Below are positions 43,548-53,035 of a DNA stretch of 64,000 nucleotides, one piece after another. The translations under genes were made by a program, and so were the position numbers. The stretch comes from Tunturibacter empetritectus (GTDB taxonomy: Bacteria; Acidobacteriota; Terriglobia; Terriglobales; Acidobacteriaceae): the NCBI RefSeq assembly GCF_040358985.1, contig NZ_CP132932.1, positions 4,588,001-4,652,000 on the forward strand. The letters are read 5' to 3'. The notes beneath the pieces were generated by a model. That model searched no databases. It saw only the letters and a program-made list of their open reading frames with translations, and was not told where the DNA came from. Positions within the stretch are counted from its first letter, which is position 1; each line of letters starts with the position of its first letter.

Positions 43548-45116
43548 ATGGGAAAAACAAAACCTTCAGAAGTTGTAATAGTCGGAGCGGGCCCGGGCGG
43601 ACTGGCAGTGGCGATGCTCCTGGCGAAGGCAGGAGTTCAAGTTACTGTCCTCGAGAAGCGCAGCCAAGTTGGAGGGAGGACCTCGACGATTGAACGGGGC
43701 GGCTTCAAGTTCGACATTGGTCCAACGTTCTTCTTGTACCCAAAGGTCCTAAGAGAAATCTTCAAGACGTCAGGATATGACTTGGATGTCGAAGTGCCGA
43801 TGACTCGGCTTGATCCTCAGTATAGGTTGGTGTTCGGCGCAGGAGGTGAGTTGTTGGCAACGCCAGATGCGGAGCGCATGAGGCAGGCAATTGCCACGAT
43901 CTCGCCGCAGGATGCGGCTCGTCTCGATAACTTCATGACGCAGAATCGAAAAAAGCTCACTAGTTTTATCCCGTTTCTGCAATCACCCTTCGAGAGCTGG
44001 AAGGATTTGGCAAAACCAGGAATGATGAAGCTTCTGCCCTTGCTGGCTCCTTGGCGTTCCCTAGATCAAGATCTACAGCAGCACTTCAAGGATGAGAGGA
44101 TCCGACTCGGCTTCAGCTTTCAGTCGAAATATCTAGGAATGAGTCCATTCCAATGCCCTAGTCTATTTTCTATTCTCTCGTTTCTCGAATATGAACATGG
44201 AGTGTTTCATCCGACAGGCGGGTGCGGGGCTGTTACACAGGCAATGGCGAGAATCGCTCGAGAAATGGGGGTAAAGATTCTGCTCAACGAGCCGGTAGAG
44301 CAAGTCTTCGTGGAGAACGGAAAGGCAATCGGCGTAAAAACAACGCGCCATAGCTTGCCCGCAGATGCAGTCGTGGTGAACGCAGACTTCGCAGGTGCGA
44401 TGCGGCAGATGATTCCGAATCATCAACGAAGAAAATGGACAAACGAAACGCTGGCTAAGAAGGATTATTCGTGTTCGACGTTCATGATGTATCTGGGAAT
44501 CGATGGGTGCTACGACGAGGTATCACATCACACGATCTACCTGGCTGAAAATTACAGGCAGAACCTGAAGGATATTGAAACGCTACACCGCCTCTCAGAC
44601 AACCCGTCGTTTTATGTTCAGAATGCTAGTGTCACAGACTCAACGCTGGCTCCAAAGGGCAGCAGCACCTTATATGTACTGCTACCAGTTACACATGAGA
44701 CTGGATCAAAAGGGAGCAACTCTGTGGATTGGGAAATGGAGACCCCACGGTTCCGAAAGCTAGCCTTTAAACAATTGGAGAAGATAGGAATCACGGATGT
44801 CGAGAGACGAATACGAACAGAGAAGATTATTACCCCATCAGATTGGAGCAGCGAGTTCAATCTTTACAAAGGAGCGACCTTTAGCATGGCGCACTCGTTG
44901 AAACAAATGCTGCATCTACGTCCTCATAATCGATTCGAGGACATCGGACAGATGTATCTGGTCGGTGGAGGAACACACCCGGGCAGCGGATTGCCTGTCA
45001 TCTTCGAGTCGGCCCGAATTACATCACGACTCTTGCTGCAAGACATGAAGATTGAGCCTCGCTGGGAGTCCGTATCACCGATATCCGACGATGAGTTGGT
45101 CGGCGTGGCATCATAA
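43548..45116 (+). CDS. Carotenoid desaturase/oxidase, CrtN/CrtP/CrtI type (copy 1)
   Basis: About 522 residues, FAD-dependent. N-terminal dinucleotide motif VVIVGAGPGGLAVAMLLAKAG then EKRSQVGGRTST and GFKFDIGPTFF; C-terminal GGGTHPGSGLPVIFESAR, the carotenoid-desaturase signature. Enzymes of this family desaturate or terminally oxidise (dehydro)squalene or phytoene. The cluster content favours the C30 diapocarotenoid route. The start ATG 43548 has GCAGGA just upstream; an in-frame ATG at 43536 is the alternative. It is first in a tight five-gene operon, with the next ATG two bases after its stop. Confidence 0.87.
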   Translation: MGKTKPSEVVIVGAGPGGLAVAMLLAKAGVQVTVLEKRSQVGGRTSTIERGGFKFDIGPTFFLYPKVLREIFKTSGYDLDVEVPMTRLDPQYRLVFGAGGELLATPDAERMRQAIATISPQDAARLDNFMTQNRKKLTSFIPFLQSPFESWKDLAKPGMMKLLPLLAPWRSLDQDLQQHFKDERIRLGFSFQSKYLGMSPFQCPSLFSILSFLEYEHGVFHPTGGCGAVTQAMARIAREMGVKILLNEPVEQVFVENGKAIGVKTTRHSLPADAVVVNADFAGAMRQMIPNHQRRKWTNETLAKKDYSCSTFMMYLGIDGCYDEVSHHTIYLAENYRQNLKDIETLHRLSDNPSFYVQNASVTDSTLAPKGSSTLYVLLPVTHETGSKGSNSVDWEMETPRFRKLAFKQLEKIGITDVERRIRTEKIITPSDWSSEFNLYKGATFSMAHSLKQMLHLRPHNRFEDIGQMYLVGGGTHPGSGLPVIFESARITSRLLLQDMKIEPRWESVSPISDDELVGVAS

Positions 45117-45118
45117 CA

Positions 45119-46618
45119 ATGCCCATCTCTGCGATCGGGGAAGAGGCACCTCTCAGTAGATCATCACGTATGGACGAAGCCGAGGAAGTCAACGCCATTG
45201 AATTTTCTTTGCGTCGCGAAGCGCAGCTGACATGGGCCAACTTGCCGATACAGAGGCGCCTTGATGTGTTGCGGCGTGCCAGGTTTGCGATGTCGCGCAT
45301 GGCCGACGCATTCTCAGACGCAATACCATCTCATCTGTGCCGGACGCCTGCAGATACCAGAGTCGCAGAGGTCTTGCCACTGCTTGCGGCGTGCCGATTT
45401 CTGGAACAAAGAGCAGAGAAGATTCTCGAGGTCCAACGATTGGGCAGCCGACGGCGCCCTTTTTGGCTGGCAGGCCTCATCAGCGAGGTTCAGCGCGTAC
45501 CCTACGGAGTTGTTCTTATTTTGGGACCAGCGAACTATCCACTTTTCTTACCCGGAGTACAGACTTTGCAGGCATTAGCTGCTGGCAATGCAGTAATGTT
45601 AAAACCTGGGCATGGCGGCGGCCCGATAGCGAAACTCTTTGCCGAAGCGCTCTATGCTGCGAACCTTCCACGTTCGTTGTTGGAGGTGACCGATGATTCG
45701 GTCGAGGCGGCAGAGGAGGCTCTACGGTCCTCCGTGGACAAGGTGATCTTCACAGGTTCCGCTCAGACTGCGCGAACAGTACTGCGAGTATGCGCGGAAA
45801 AGATAATCCCATGTGTGATCGAGGCATCGGGATGTGACGCTGTCGTGGTGCTACCTTCGGCCAATTTGAAGCGAGTTGTGAGGGCCATAACGTTTGGTAT
45901 GCGTCTGAATGGCTCGGCTACGTGCATGGCGCCGCGAAGGCTATTGCTGTTGGGTGCATCCGAGGATCGAAAGAGGACGCTGGTCGGGATGTTGTCCACT
46001 GCGTTCAATGAATGCAGGCCGGTGCATCTTGGCGAGACGCCGCGAGCGAATTTGGGCGAGATGTTTCACGAGGCGGAGCGTTTAGGCGCTCACGTGCATG
46101 GCTCTATCAATACAGAGCAACGGCCTATCCTGGTGACTGAAGTAAAACCCGGGATGCGTCTGGCCCAAGCCGATCTGTTCGCTCCTGTGCTCTCGATGAT
46201 CGACATATCGAGCGAGACAGAAGTGCTGGCGGCGCAGAAGGCCTGCCCTTTTGCGCTGACGGCGTCGGTATTCGGCGATGAGGCAGAAGCCAAACGTTTG
46301 GCATCAACGCTCAACGTGGGCAACGTGCTGATTAACGACGTCATCGTTGCTACTGTGGATCCGCGGACCCCGTTCGGCGGACGAAAAGAAAGCGGCTACG
46401 GAACCACCCGCGGCACTGAGGGACTTCTCGAGATGACTACTGCCAAGGTGGTTACAGTGCAACGCAACAAGAGCGTTCGCCACTACGAAGTAACAGGAGA
46501 TCAGCATCGCGAGTTGTTCGATGGAGTAATCCTGGCATCGCACTCGCAAACGATACATCAACGGTGTCAAGGCTTAGCTAGAGCAGTAGGAGCCGCAATG
46601 CGGCTTCGCCGGAAGTAG
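45119..46618 (+). CDS. Aldehyde dehydrogenase (carotenoid aldehyde type)
   Basis: About 499 residues. NAD(P)-dependent ALDH: GPANYPLFLPGVQTLQALAAG, LKPGHGGGPIAKLF, KVIFTGSAQTAR, the Glu region VIEASGCDAVVVL and the catalytic Cys in SATCMAPRRLLL, ending DPRTPFGGRKESGYG. In staphyloxanthin synthesis an AldH oxidises 4,4'-diaponeurosporenal to the acid; its place between two CrtN/P-type genes suggests the same role here. The first ATG (45119) lacks a ribosome site; ATG 45170 is an alternative, and coupling to the upstream stop is likely. Confidence 0.86.
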   Translation: MPISAIGEEAPLSRSSRMDEAEEVNAIEFSLRREAQLTWANLPIQRRLDVLRRARFAMSRMADAFSDAIPSHLCRTPADTRVAEVLPLLAACRFLEQRAEKILEVQRLGSRRRPFWLAGLISEVQRVPYGVVLILGPANYPLFLPGVQTLQALAAGNAVMLKPGHGGGPIAKLFAEALYAANLPRSLLEVTDDSVEAAEEALRSSVDKVIFTGSAQTARTVLRVCAEKIIPCVIEASGCDAVVVLPSANLKRVVRAITFGMRLNGSATCMAPRRLLLLGASEDRKRTLVGMLSTAFNECRPVHLGETPRANLGEMFHEAERLGAHVHGSINTEQRPILVTEVKPGMRLAQADLFAPVLSMIDISSETEVLAAQKACPFALTASVFGDEAEAKRLASTLNVGNVLINDVIVATVDPRTPFGGRKESGYGTTRGTEGLLEMTTAKVVTVQRNKSVRHYEVTGDQHRELFDGVILASHSQTIHQRCQGLARAVGAAMRLRRK

Positions 46619-46631
46619 CCAAAGGAAGAGC

Positions 46632-48167
46632 ATGCGGGACGGCGGAATGAAAGTTGGAGTGATCGGAAGCGGATTAGCTGGGCTGGCGGCGGCTTGTACG
46701 CTGGCTGCCCGGGGATACCGGGTGGAGGTGTTCGAGAAGAATGCATGGCTCGGGGGAAAGGCTGCACAGTTGCGTGCCGCCGGCTTCCGCTTCGACATGG
46801 GACCGACGATTTTAATCCAGCCTTCGGTGCTGGGAAGAATCTTCGAAGAAGCTGGACGACGCATGGAAGACTATGTGCCCATGGTAAGACTCGATCCACA
46901 GTGGCGGTGCTTCTTCGAAGATGGAACAAGCATGGACTTGCGCGATGACGCCTCCAGGATGGCGAAAGAACTCGAGGCTATCTGGCCGAGGATGGGCGCG
47001 GGCTACCTCAAGTTTCTTGAAACATCAAAGCAATTGCACTCGATCAGCGACCGGTTCTTCTTTTGGCGATCGATCGGGTCGATGAAAGACACCATCGATC
47101 TAGGTGGAGCGTTTGACATCAAGGTTCTTAGAGACGTGATGAGGATGAGGCTGGGTAAGACAGTTGCGGGCACAATCCGAGAGTTCATCCCGGATGCGAA
47201 TGTGGCACAGATGCTCGATCACTTTGTGCAGTATGTGGGAAGCTCACCCGATGCTTCGCCTGCGATTCTTTGTGCAATCGGATACATGCAGATGGCAGAA
47301 GGAATCTGGTACCCACTCGGTGGGACACGCGCAGTGCCAGAGGCTCTGGTGAGACTGGCTGGCGAGCTTGGTGTTGTGTTTCGTACAGAGACAGACGTAT
47401 CGCAGATTCTTACCGACGTCCCTCGGCACGGAGGAAGGGCCGGCGGCAAGGTAACTGGACTCGTGACGACCATGGGCAAGGTGCATCATTTCGATGCGGT
47501 GGTCTCGAATGAAGACGCAGTGCGGACCCACCGTGAACTCGTCGGCGGAGCGGCCGCACAGCAGTTTGAACATAAGCGACACTATGAGCCAGCGTGCTCC
47601 GGCGTAGTACTCTATCTCGGGCTGAATAAGCGGTACGAACATCTGGCGCATCATGACTTCGTGTTTTCGCGTGACCCCCACGAGGAATTTCACTCAATCT
47701 ATGAGTTGGGCGAGCCCGCTCCCGACCCCACGTGTTATCTCGCTGCCACGGCCTCGACCGATCCAACCAGCGCCCCTGAAGGCGGCGAAGCGTTATACGT
47801 GCTCGTACACACACCGTATTTGCGCGAACATCATGACTGGTCCAAAATGCTTCCCGCGTATAGGCAGGTAATCTTGAATAAGCTAAAACGAACCGCAGGG
47901 CTCGAGGATATTGAAAAACGTATCGTCTTTGAAGCGACACTGACCCCTCAGGATATTCATGAACGATATAGGGTACTAAACGGAGCTATCTATGGGATTT
48001 CAAGCCACGGAGTCTTCCAGGGTGCATTCAAACCGGCCAACCGCAGTAAGGAACTGGCAGGAATGTATCTTGCCGGGGGAGCCGCACACCCAGGGCCCGG
48101 AATGCCTATGGTAATGATGTCGGGATGGATCGCGGCGGATTCGCTCGATCATGATGCTCACCGATGA
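46632..48167 (+). CDS. Carotenoid desaturase/oxidase, CrtN/CrtP/CrtI type (copy 2)
   Basis: About 511 residues. GVIGSGLAGLAAACTLAARGY, EKNAWLGGKAAQLR, FRFDMGPTILIQP; C-terminal GGAAHPGPGMPMVMMSG. Similar to copy 1 over the whole length but clearly diverged, so the two are ancient paralogues with different steps, one likely desaturating and one oxidising. GGAAG five bases before the ATG at 46632. The stop overlaps the acyltransferase start by four bases. Confidence 0.87.
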   Translation: MRDGGMKVGVIGSGLAGLAAACTLAARGYRVEVFEKNAWLGGKAAQLRAAGFRFDMGPTILIQPSVLGRIFEEAGRRMEDYVPMVRLDPQWRCFFEDGTSMDLRDDASRMAKELEAIWPRMGAGYLKFLETSKQLHSISDRFFFWRSIGSMKDTIDLGGAFDIKVLRDVMRMRLGKTVAGTIREFIPDANVAQMLDHFVQYVGSSPDASPAILCAIGYMQMAEGIWYPLGGTRAVPEALVRLAGELGVVFRTETDVSQILTDVPRHGGRAGGKVTGLVTTMGKVHHFDAVVSNEDAVRTHRELVGGAAAQQFEHKRHYEPACSGVVLYLGLNKRYEHLAHHDFVFSRDPHEEFHSIYELGEPAPDPTCYLAATASTDPTSAPEGGEALYVLVHTPYLREHHDWSKMLPAYRQVILNKLKRTAGLEDIEKRIVFEATLTPQDIHERYRVLNGAIYGISSHGVFQGAFKPANRSKELAGMYLAGGAAHPGPGMPMVMMSGWIAADSLDHDAHR

Positions 48168-49003
48168 TGAATGCGCCACCTATTTCGCTACCGGCTCTTC
48201 GCTTCTTCCGAAAAATCGTTCGCGGTTACTTTCGCCGGCACTTTCACGCCGTAAGGATAAGTGGAGCGGCTAGATTTTCCGCGCTGGCAAAACCAGATGC
48301 TGGACCCGTGATTGTGTATGCAAATCACAGTTCGTGGTGGGATCCGATGGTTTCGGTCTATCTAGCGGAGAGACTCATGGGCGCCAGGCGGCACTACGCT
48401 CCGATGGACGCAGCTGCTCTCGAGCGATATGCAGTTTTGAAGCGTATGGGCATCTTTGGAGTCGAGATGAACTCAGCCCGTGGAGCGATGACGTTTTTGA
48501 GGACCAGCGAAGCAATCCTCGCTTCGGGCGGAGTTGTATGGATAACACCGCAGGCACGCTTCGTTGATAGCAGGGCGCGGCCGCTGGAGTTCAAGCCAGG
48601 TCTTTCTATTCTGGCATCGAGAGTAGCTGTAAGCACTGGTTGGTGCACAGTAGTTCCGCTTGCCATCGAGTATCCGTTCTGGGACGAGCGGTTGCCAGAA
48701 TGCTTACTGCACTTTGGAGAGCCACTAAAGGTTGACTCACCGCAGGATTCGGAGAAGTTGCAACAGGAATTGGTGCAATCGCTGGAAACGGCAATGAACA
48801 CTCTACGCTTCATAGCCATACAACGCGATGCCCGAAACTTCGACACCTTAGCGCATGGAAAGCTCGGCACGGGCGGTTTCTATGGAGGATGGCAAAAACT
48901 GAAATCCTCCTTGACCGGACGGCCTTATCAAGCGGAGCACACGGTACTGCCGGAGTACGGTAGGGATGTTGCCTCCTGCAAGGAGCGTGGCGATGATCTT
49001 TGA
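48164..49003 (+). CDS. PlsC-type acyltransferase
   Basis: About 279 residues, 1-acyl-glycerol-phosphate acyltransferase family. The HX4D motif is in YANHSSWWDPMVS; the following WITPQARFVDSRARP corresponds to the glycerol-binding region, though the usual EGTR is altered. In this operon it most likely esterifies the glycosylated carotenoid with a fatty acid, as CrtO does in Staphylococcus (CrtO there is a different fold; PlsC-like enzymes are an inferred substitute). Four-base overlap with the gene before and eleven-base overlap with the gene after. Confidence 0.83.
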   Translation: MMNAPPISLPALRFFRKIVRGYFRRHFHAVRISGAARFSALAKPDAGPVIVYANHSSWWDPMVSVYLAERLMGARRHYAPMDAAALERYAVLKRMGIFGVEMNSARGAMTFLRTSEAILASGGVVWITPQARFVDSRARPLEFKPGLSILASRVAVSTGWCTVVPLAIEYPFWDERLPECLLHFGEPLKVDSPQDSEKLQQELVQSLETAMNTLRFIAIQRDARNFDTLAHGKLGTGGFYGGWQKLKSSLTGRPYQAEHTVLPEYGRDVASCKERGDDL

Positions 49004-50129
49004 CGCCTTCACAATAGCGGTGATGCTCTGTTCTTTGGCGCCCGCGGTATTGTTTTGCGTAAACTGGCGGCGATATGTGCCTCCTCCGCAAGCCGGGTCC
49101 TTATACCTGCCCGCGATCTCTGTTCTTATTCCAGCGAGGGATGAGCAGGATGGAATTGCCGCCGCAGTAGAAAGCGTTCTCGCGAACACTGGCGTGGCCT
49201 TCGAATTGATCGTGATGGACGATGGCTCGACCGATCAAACGGCTGATATCGTCGAGGCGATCGCGAAGAAAGATGCGCGAGTCAGACTCGAGCGTACTCA
49301 AACACTGCCGATCGGTTGGAATGGCAAGCAACACGCGTGTTGGGCGCTGGCACATGCTGCCAGGCACGATCTGCTCTGTTTTGTTGACGCAGACGTAAGA
49401 CTGAGCCCCGAGTGCCTTGCTCGTGTGGCAGCGCTCTTGATACAAGGCCAACGGGGGTTAGTCAGTGGTTTCCCGCGGCAGCTGACGGAGACCTGGCTTG
49501 AACGGCTACTGCTACCTCTCATTCATTTTGTCCTCCTCGGATTTCTTCCGGTCGAAAGAATGAGAAACACTACCGATCCGTCGTTCGCGGCGGGCTGCGG
49601 GCAGTTCATTCTCGTTCAACGCAAAGATTACTTTGCATGCGGTGGCCATGCGGAGATCAAGACAACGATGCACGACGGACTTCTCCTTCCAAGGTTGTTC
49701 CGGCAACGCGGGTATCGAACAGATTTGACCGATCTCACTGATCTTGCAACGTGCAGGATGTATCGCAACGCTTGGCAAGTGTGGCAAGGGCTTGCCAAAA
49801 ATGCAACGGAGGGACTCGCGGCACCGGTAAGAATTTTGCCGATCAGCCTGCTTTTATTCCTGGGTCAGATAGTCCCGTTCATGCTGGCAGCATGGCTATG
49901 GCTAGTAGAAGGAACTTCGCTTGCGGAGACAATCTATGTAGTCATTGCAATCGCTGGAGCATGGGTGCCGCGTTTTATGGCGGCATACCGTTTTCGCCAG
50001 AACTGGCGCGGGGGGTGGTTCCATCCCCTCGGTGTTGGAATACTTCTCGTTATACAGTGGTACGCTCTTATACGAAAACTAGCTGGCGGAAGTGTGAGGT
50101 GGAAAGAGCGATCCTACTCTGAATTATAA
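48993..50129 (+). CDS. GT2-family glycosyltransferase, CrtQ-like
   Basis: About 378 residues. N-terminal membrane helix (FTIAVMLCSLAPAVLFCVNW), then a GT-A domain: ISVLIPARDEQDGIAAAVES, MDDGSTDQTADI, FVDADVRLSP (DxD-like), and two C-terminal hydrophobic stretches (ILPISLLLFLGQIVPFMLAA). CrtQ transfers glucose to the carotenoid carboxylate. The start at 48993 is preferred to 48966 because AAGGAG lies seven bases before it. Last gene of the cluster. Confidence 0.86.
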   Translation: MIFDAFTIAVMLCSLAPAVLFCVNWRRYVPPPQAGSLYLPAISVLIPARDEQDGIAAAVESVLANTGVAFELIVMDDGSTDQTADIVEAIAKKDARVRLERTQTLPIGWNGKQHACWALAHAARHDLLCFVDADVRLSPECLARVAALLIQGQRGLVSGFPRQLTETWLERLLLPLIHFVLLGFLPVERMRNTTDPSFAAGCGQFILVQRKDYFACGGHAEIKTTMHDGLLLPRLFRQRGYRTDLTDLTDLATCRMYRNAWQVWQGLAKNATEGLAAPVRILPISLLLFLGQIVPFMLAAWLWLVEGTSLAETIYVVIAIAGAWVPRFMAAYRFRQNWRGGWFHPLGVGILLVIQWYALIRKLAGGSVRWKERSYSEL

Positions 50130-50141
50130 AGACAAAACCGT

Positions 50142-50500
50142 CTAGAGAGGGTCTTTCTCTGCTCGCATGACGTTCCGGAAATGACTGATGCTCCAGACGA
50201 GCAGACCGACGCATAACAGAGCTGCTAGGCCGACGGGCAGGCCCATCGGATCGTCTTCGAGGTTGATGCGGGCGCCTGATGTGGTATGGCTGGCCGTGCG
50301 GTCTCAGCCAGGAATAGGTACCCTCGTTTGCTGATCGTCTGGACAAAGCGGAGGCTCGATGAGTCGTCGCACAAAACTTGTCGTATCCTCCGAACGGCGG
50401 CATCAACCTCAATCTCATCGTCCTAAAGCTCTTGAATGATCTCCTCTCTCATAACCAGTCCGTCAAGCCGGCTGGATCAGGAGCTCCATCGGAATCGCTC
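50142..50500 (-). pseudogene. Decayed winged-helix (CadC/OmpR-type) membrane regulator
   Basis: On the minus strand, the reading from about 50490 gives LDGLVMREEIIQEL, then an in-frame TAG where LWP would be expected, then DDEIEVDAAVRRIRQVL and FVQTISKRGYLFLAE, a Trans_reg_C winged helix. A frameshift near 50270 leads to INLEDDPMGLP and a membrane helix (VGLAALLCVGLLVWSISHF), ending at a stop at 50142. Helix-TM order matches acidobacterial CadC-like regulators. The start, one codon region and the frame are damaged, so it is a remnant. Confidence 0.65.
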
Positions 50501-50541
50501 GTGCGAGAGGATGTTTGGGGACGTTTAATTTTTATGGATTT

Positions 50542-50615
50542 TGGTTGCCCCCCAGGGATTCGAACCCCGATTGATCGGTTCAGAGCCGACTGTTCTACCA
50601 TTGAACTAGGGGGCA
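50542..50615 (-). tRNA. tRNA-Gln (anticodon CUG)
   Basis: Cloverleaf read by eye on the minus strand: acceptor TGCCCCC/GGGGGCA, discriminator A and encoded CCA, D arm GTTC/GAAC, anticodon loop CTCTGAA with CTG at 50583-50581, T arm with GGTTCGAATCC. 74 bases including CCA. Confidence 0.95.
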
Positions 50616-50675
50616 ACGTGCTTGGCGTGGGTGCGCTTTTGCGTCGCGACGGGTGCTCGCTGACTGCCTTTTATG

Positions 50676-50704
50676 AGTGTACGAGGTGAGGGAGAGAAGG
50701 TCAA
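50676..50704 (-). promoter_or_regulatory. Promoter of tRNA-Gln
   Basis: Minus-strand -35 TTGACC (50704-50699) and -10 TACACT (50681-50676) with a 17-base spacer, 61 bases before the tRNA. The -35 is the edge of the repeat at 50700-50747. Confidence 0.55.
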
Positions 50705-50747
50705 CGGCTCGACGGGATAGGAGATAGAGGGCTCCAAAACTGCCCCC
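50700..50747. repeat. Left copy of a dispersed about 37-bp repeat
   Basis: Its reverse complement (GGGGGCAGTTTTGGAGCCC, then TCTATCTCCTATCCCGTC) matches 59407-59443 at 34 of 37 positions. Both copies also carry GTCAACGGCTCGAC, but that part has the same orientation in both while the rest is inverted. Confidence 0.75.
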
Positions 50748-50967
50748 CTCAATTCCCGCACGCACGAATTTGAAAGAAAACAAGAGTCAGCAGGAATATC
50801 CCAACGTAGATCTTTGATATTGAACCACAACAGTTTTCGTTCCCGCCTCCACGATCCCCCGAAAGCCTGTTCATTTCTTGCACGCAACTCTGCGTTACAG
50901 TGGTTTAGAACATCTTTAAAACGCTGTCCACCACATCGCGGCTCCAAGCAGCCGCCAAGGAGTTTCT

Positions 50968-53032
50968 GTGTCACGACTGACCGACTTGATTGCCCAAGCC
51001 AAAACCAAAGACCCGCAATTAGGGGCAGATTTGGACAAGGAATTCAAGGTTTTGTCGTCACGGTTGCCGTTCGGCCTGAACTTCGAGCGCCACCGCCCGG
51101 AGGCCGTGGAGTTGCCTCAGCGTCCTGTTCGCAAGGGTGACAAGGTGCGCGTGTTGCCGAAACGTGGCTCCGGCAAAAAAGGAGACCAGCTCCTTTGGCA
51201 GGTGAAGGCGACCCGCAAGGTCGGTGACGGCAAGATGGCCGATCTGGAACTGTTGGGCGCGGCGAACACGGAAGCGCAATCCGTGGTGGTGAATGATTTG
51301 GTGATTGTTGCTGAGTTTCGCGACACCATCTATCCGGGCTTGGTCAGCACCGGCAAAGTACAGCGAGGTGGAGACAGACCTTTCCACACAGTCATCAATG
51401 GCGAGAACTACCACGTGCTGAAGGCGTTGACATACACGCATCGTGGAAAGGTGGATGCCATCTACATAGACCCGCCATACAACTCCAGGGCAAAAGATTG
51501 GAAATACAACAACGATTACGTCGAGGCAGATGATCTCTATCGGCACAGCAAGTGGCTGGCGATGATGGAGCGGCGCTTGCTGCTCGCAAAGGACTTGTTA
51601 AATGCGGCGAATTCCGCGCTAATCGTCACCATTGACGAGAAGGAATATCTACGGCTGGGGTTGTTGCTGGAGCAGGTTTTCCCAGAAGCTGTCATTGAGA
51701 TGGTTACAACCGTTGTGAACCCACGTGGACGCCATCGTCCCGGACGATTTTCGCGGTCAGAGGAATACATCTTTACGGTCATGCTAGGGAAGGCGACGGT
51801 CGGCCAAGAGGCAGACCCCAATTTCGGCGGAGGCAGCCGGGTTCCTTGGCGTACTTTGCGACGTAGCGACGCGACTTCAGCGCGGGGCACCCTGAAAGGC
51901 GGCCCGGCTCAGTTCTATCCCATCTACGTGAACGCCGAGGGCGTCATCGAAGAGATCGGCACTGCGCTACCTCATGGCGTCCCACGCGAAACTGCGCCAT
52001 TTCGTAAAGGTTGCACAGCAGTATTTCCTATGCGCGATTCGGGATTAGAAATGAACTGGGGACTTATCGCTCCGGCTCTGCGCAAAATACACTCCCGTGG
52101 GTACGTTCGTGTTGGGCGACACACGCCAGGAGAGCCTCAACAGTGGGAGATTTCGTACTTGACTACAGGAAAGATTAAAGACATTGATACTGGGCGCGCA
52201 ATCATAGTAGATCGAGAGCCAAATGGGAGCGTCATAGCCGAGTATGTGGTCGATAAGCGCAAGACTCCAACTTCTACGTGGATGAGACCCTCCCACAACG
52301 CAGAGACTGGCGGCACTCTCACCCTCACACAACTGCTGCCAGATCGCCGATTTCCGTTTCCCAAGTCACTGTATGCGGTTGAAGACACGCTACGTTTGTT
52401 TGTGGCTGCAAAGCAAGAAGCCGTCGTAGCAGGATGGCGGCTCTCGCCAGTGCATCTCTGTTACTAACAATGAGGTTGCTGCCAAGGAGCAGGATGCGCT
52501 TCTTAAAAGGAGTCTGCGCCCAGGAGACGCCGAATGGGAACAATGGGGTATCTGCGACTACATCACCAAGCCCCGCGTCGAAGCCGCTATCACTGGCAAG
52601 ACACCGAGCGGTGAACTTATCGAGGGCGAATACAACTTCACCGACGAATTTCCGATGGCCGATGGCTTTAAGGAGAATGCGGAGTTCTTCACACTGACTT
52701 ACGAATCTCCGATTGCAGTCAACCACAACGTGGCCTTTGCCCGCATCGCCCCGCTGTTGTGGTTGCGTGCCGGTAGCCGTGGCAAGCGCATCGACAATCT
52801 GCCCGCCGAAGGTTGGGCCGTGGTGTGTGCCTATGGACTGCTGGTGGACGTGGATACCGCTACGCCCTTCATCAAGGCTGTGAGCAAGGCTAAAGACGCG
52901 GGCGTCGCCTACATTGTTACCGACGATGATCGCCGTTTCCAAGCCATTGCACGGCGTTTACCCCAAGGTGTGGAACCGGTGCGCCTGTACGAATCGTATT
53001 TGACCAACTTCAGCTTTGCGAACGGGGAATGA
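50968..53032 (+). pseudogene. mod: Type III restriction-modification DNA methyltransferase (Mod), frameshifted by internal deletion
   Basis: Start GTG 50968 with AAGGAG five bases before. The first frame encodes a beta-class amino-methyltransferase: the catalytic IYIDPPYNS at about residue 165 and the long target-recognition region, up to RLFVAAKQEAVV. Then the frame changes: it stops at 52467, while the frame from 52433 reads DGGSRQCISVTNNEV, CDYITKPRVEAAITG, FTDEFPMADGF and ends at 53032. In homologues VV is followed by LDFFAGSGTT...LN, the SAM-binding motif I; here it is absent. So about 20 codons were lost, out of frame, between 52428 and 52433. It is almost certainly inactive. Res follows after three bases. 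Confidence 0.85.
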
Positions 53033-53035
53033 CAG

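Noticed and set aside
50542..50967. Classical tRNA-anchored genomic island with integrase
   Set aside because: No integrase is present, and the restriction genes are on the 5' side of the tRNA, not at its 3' end.
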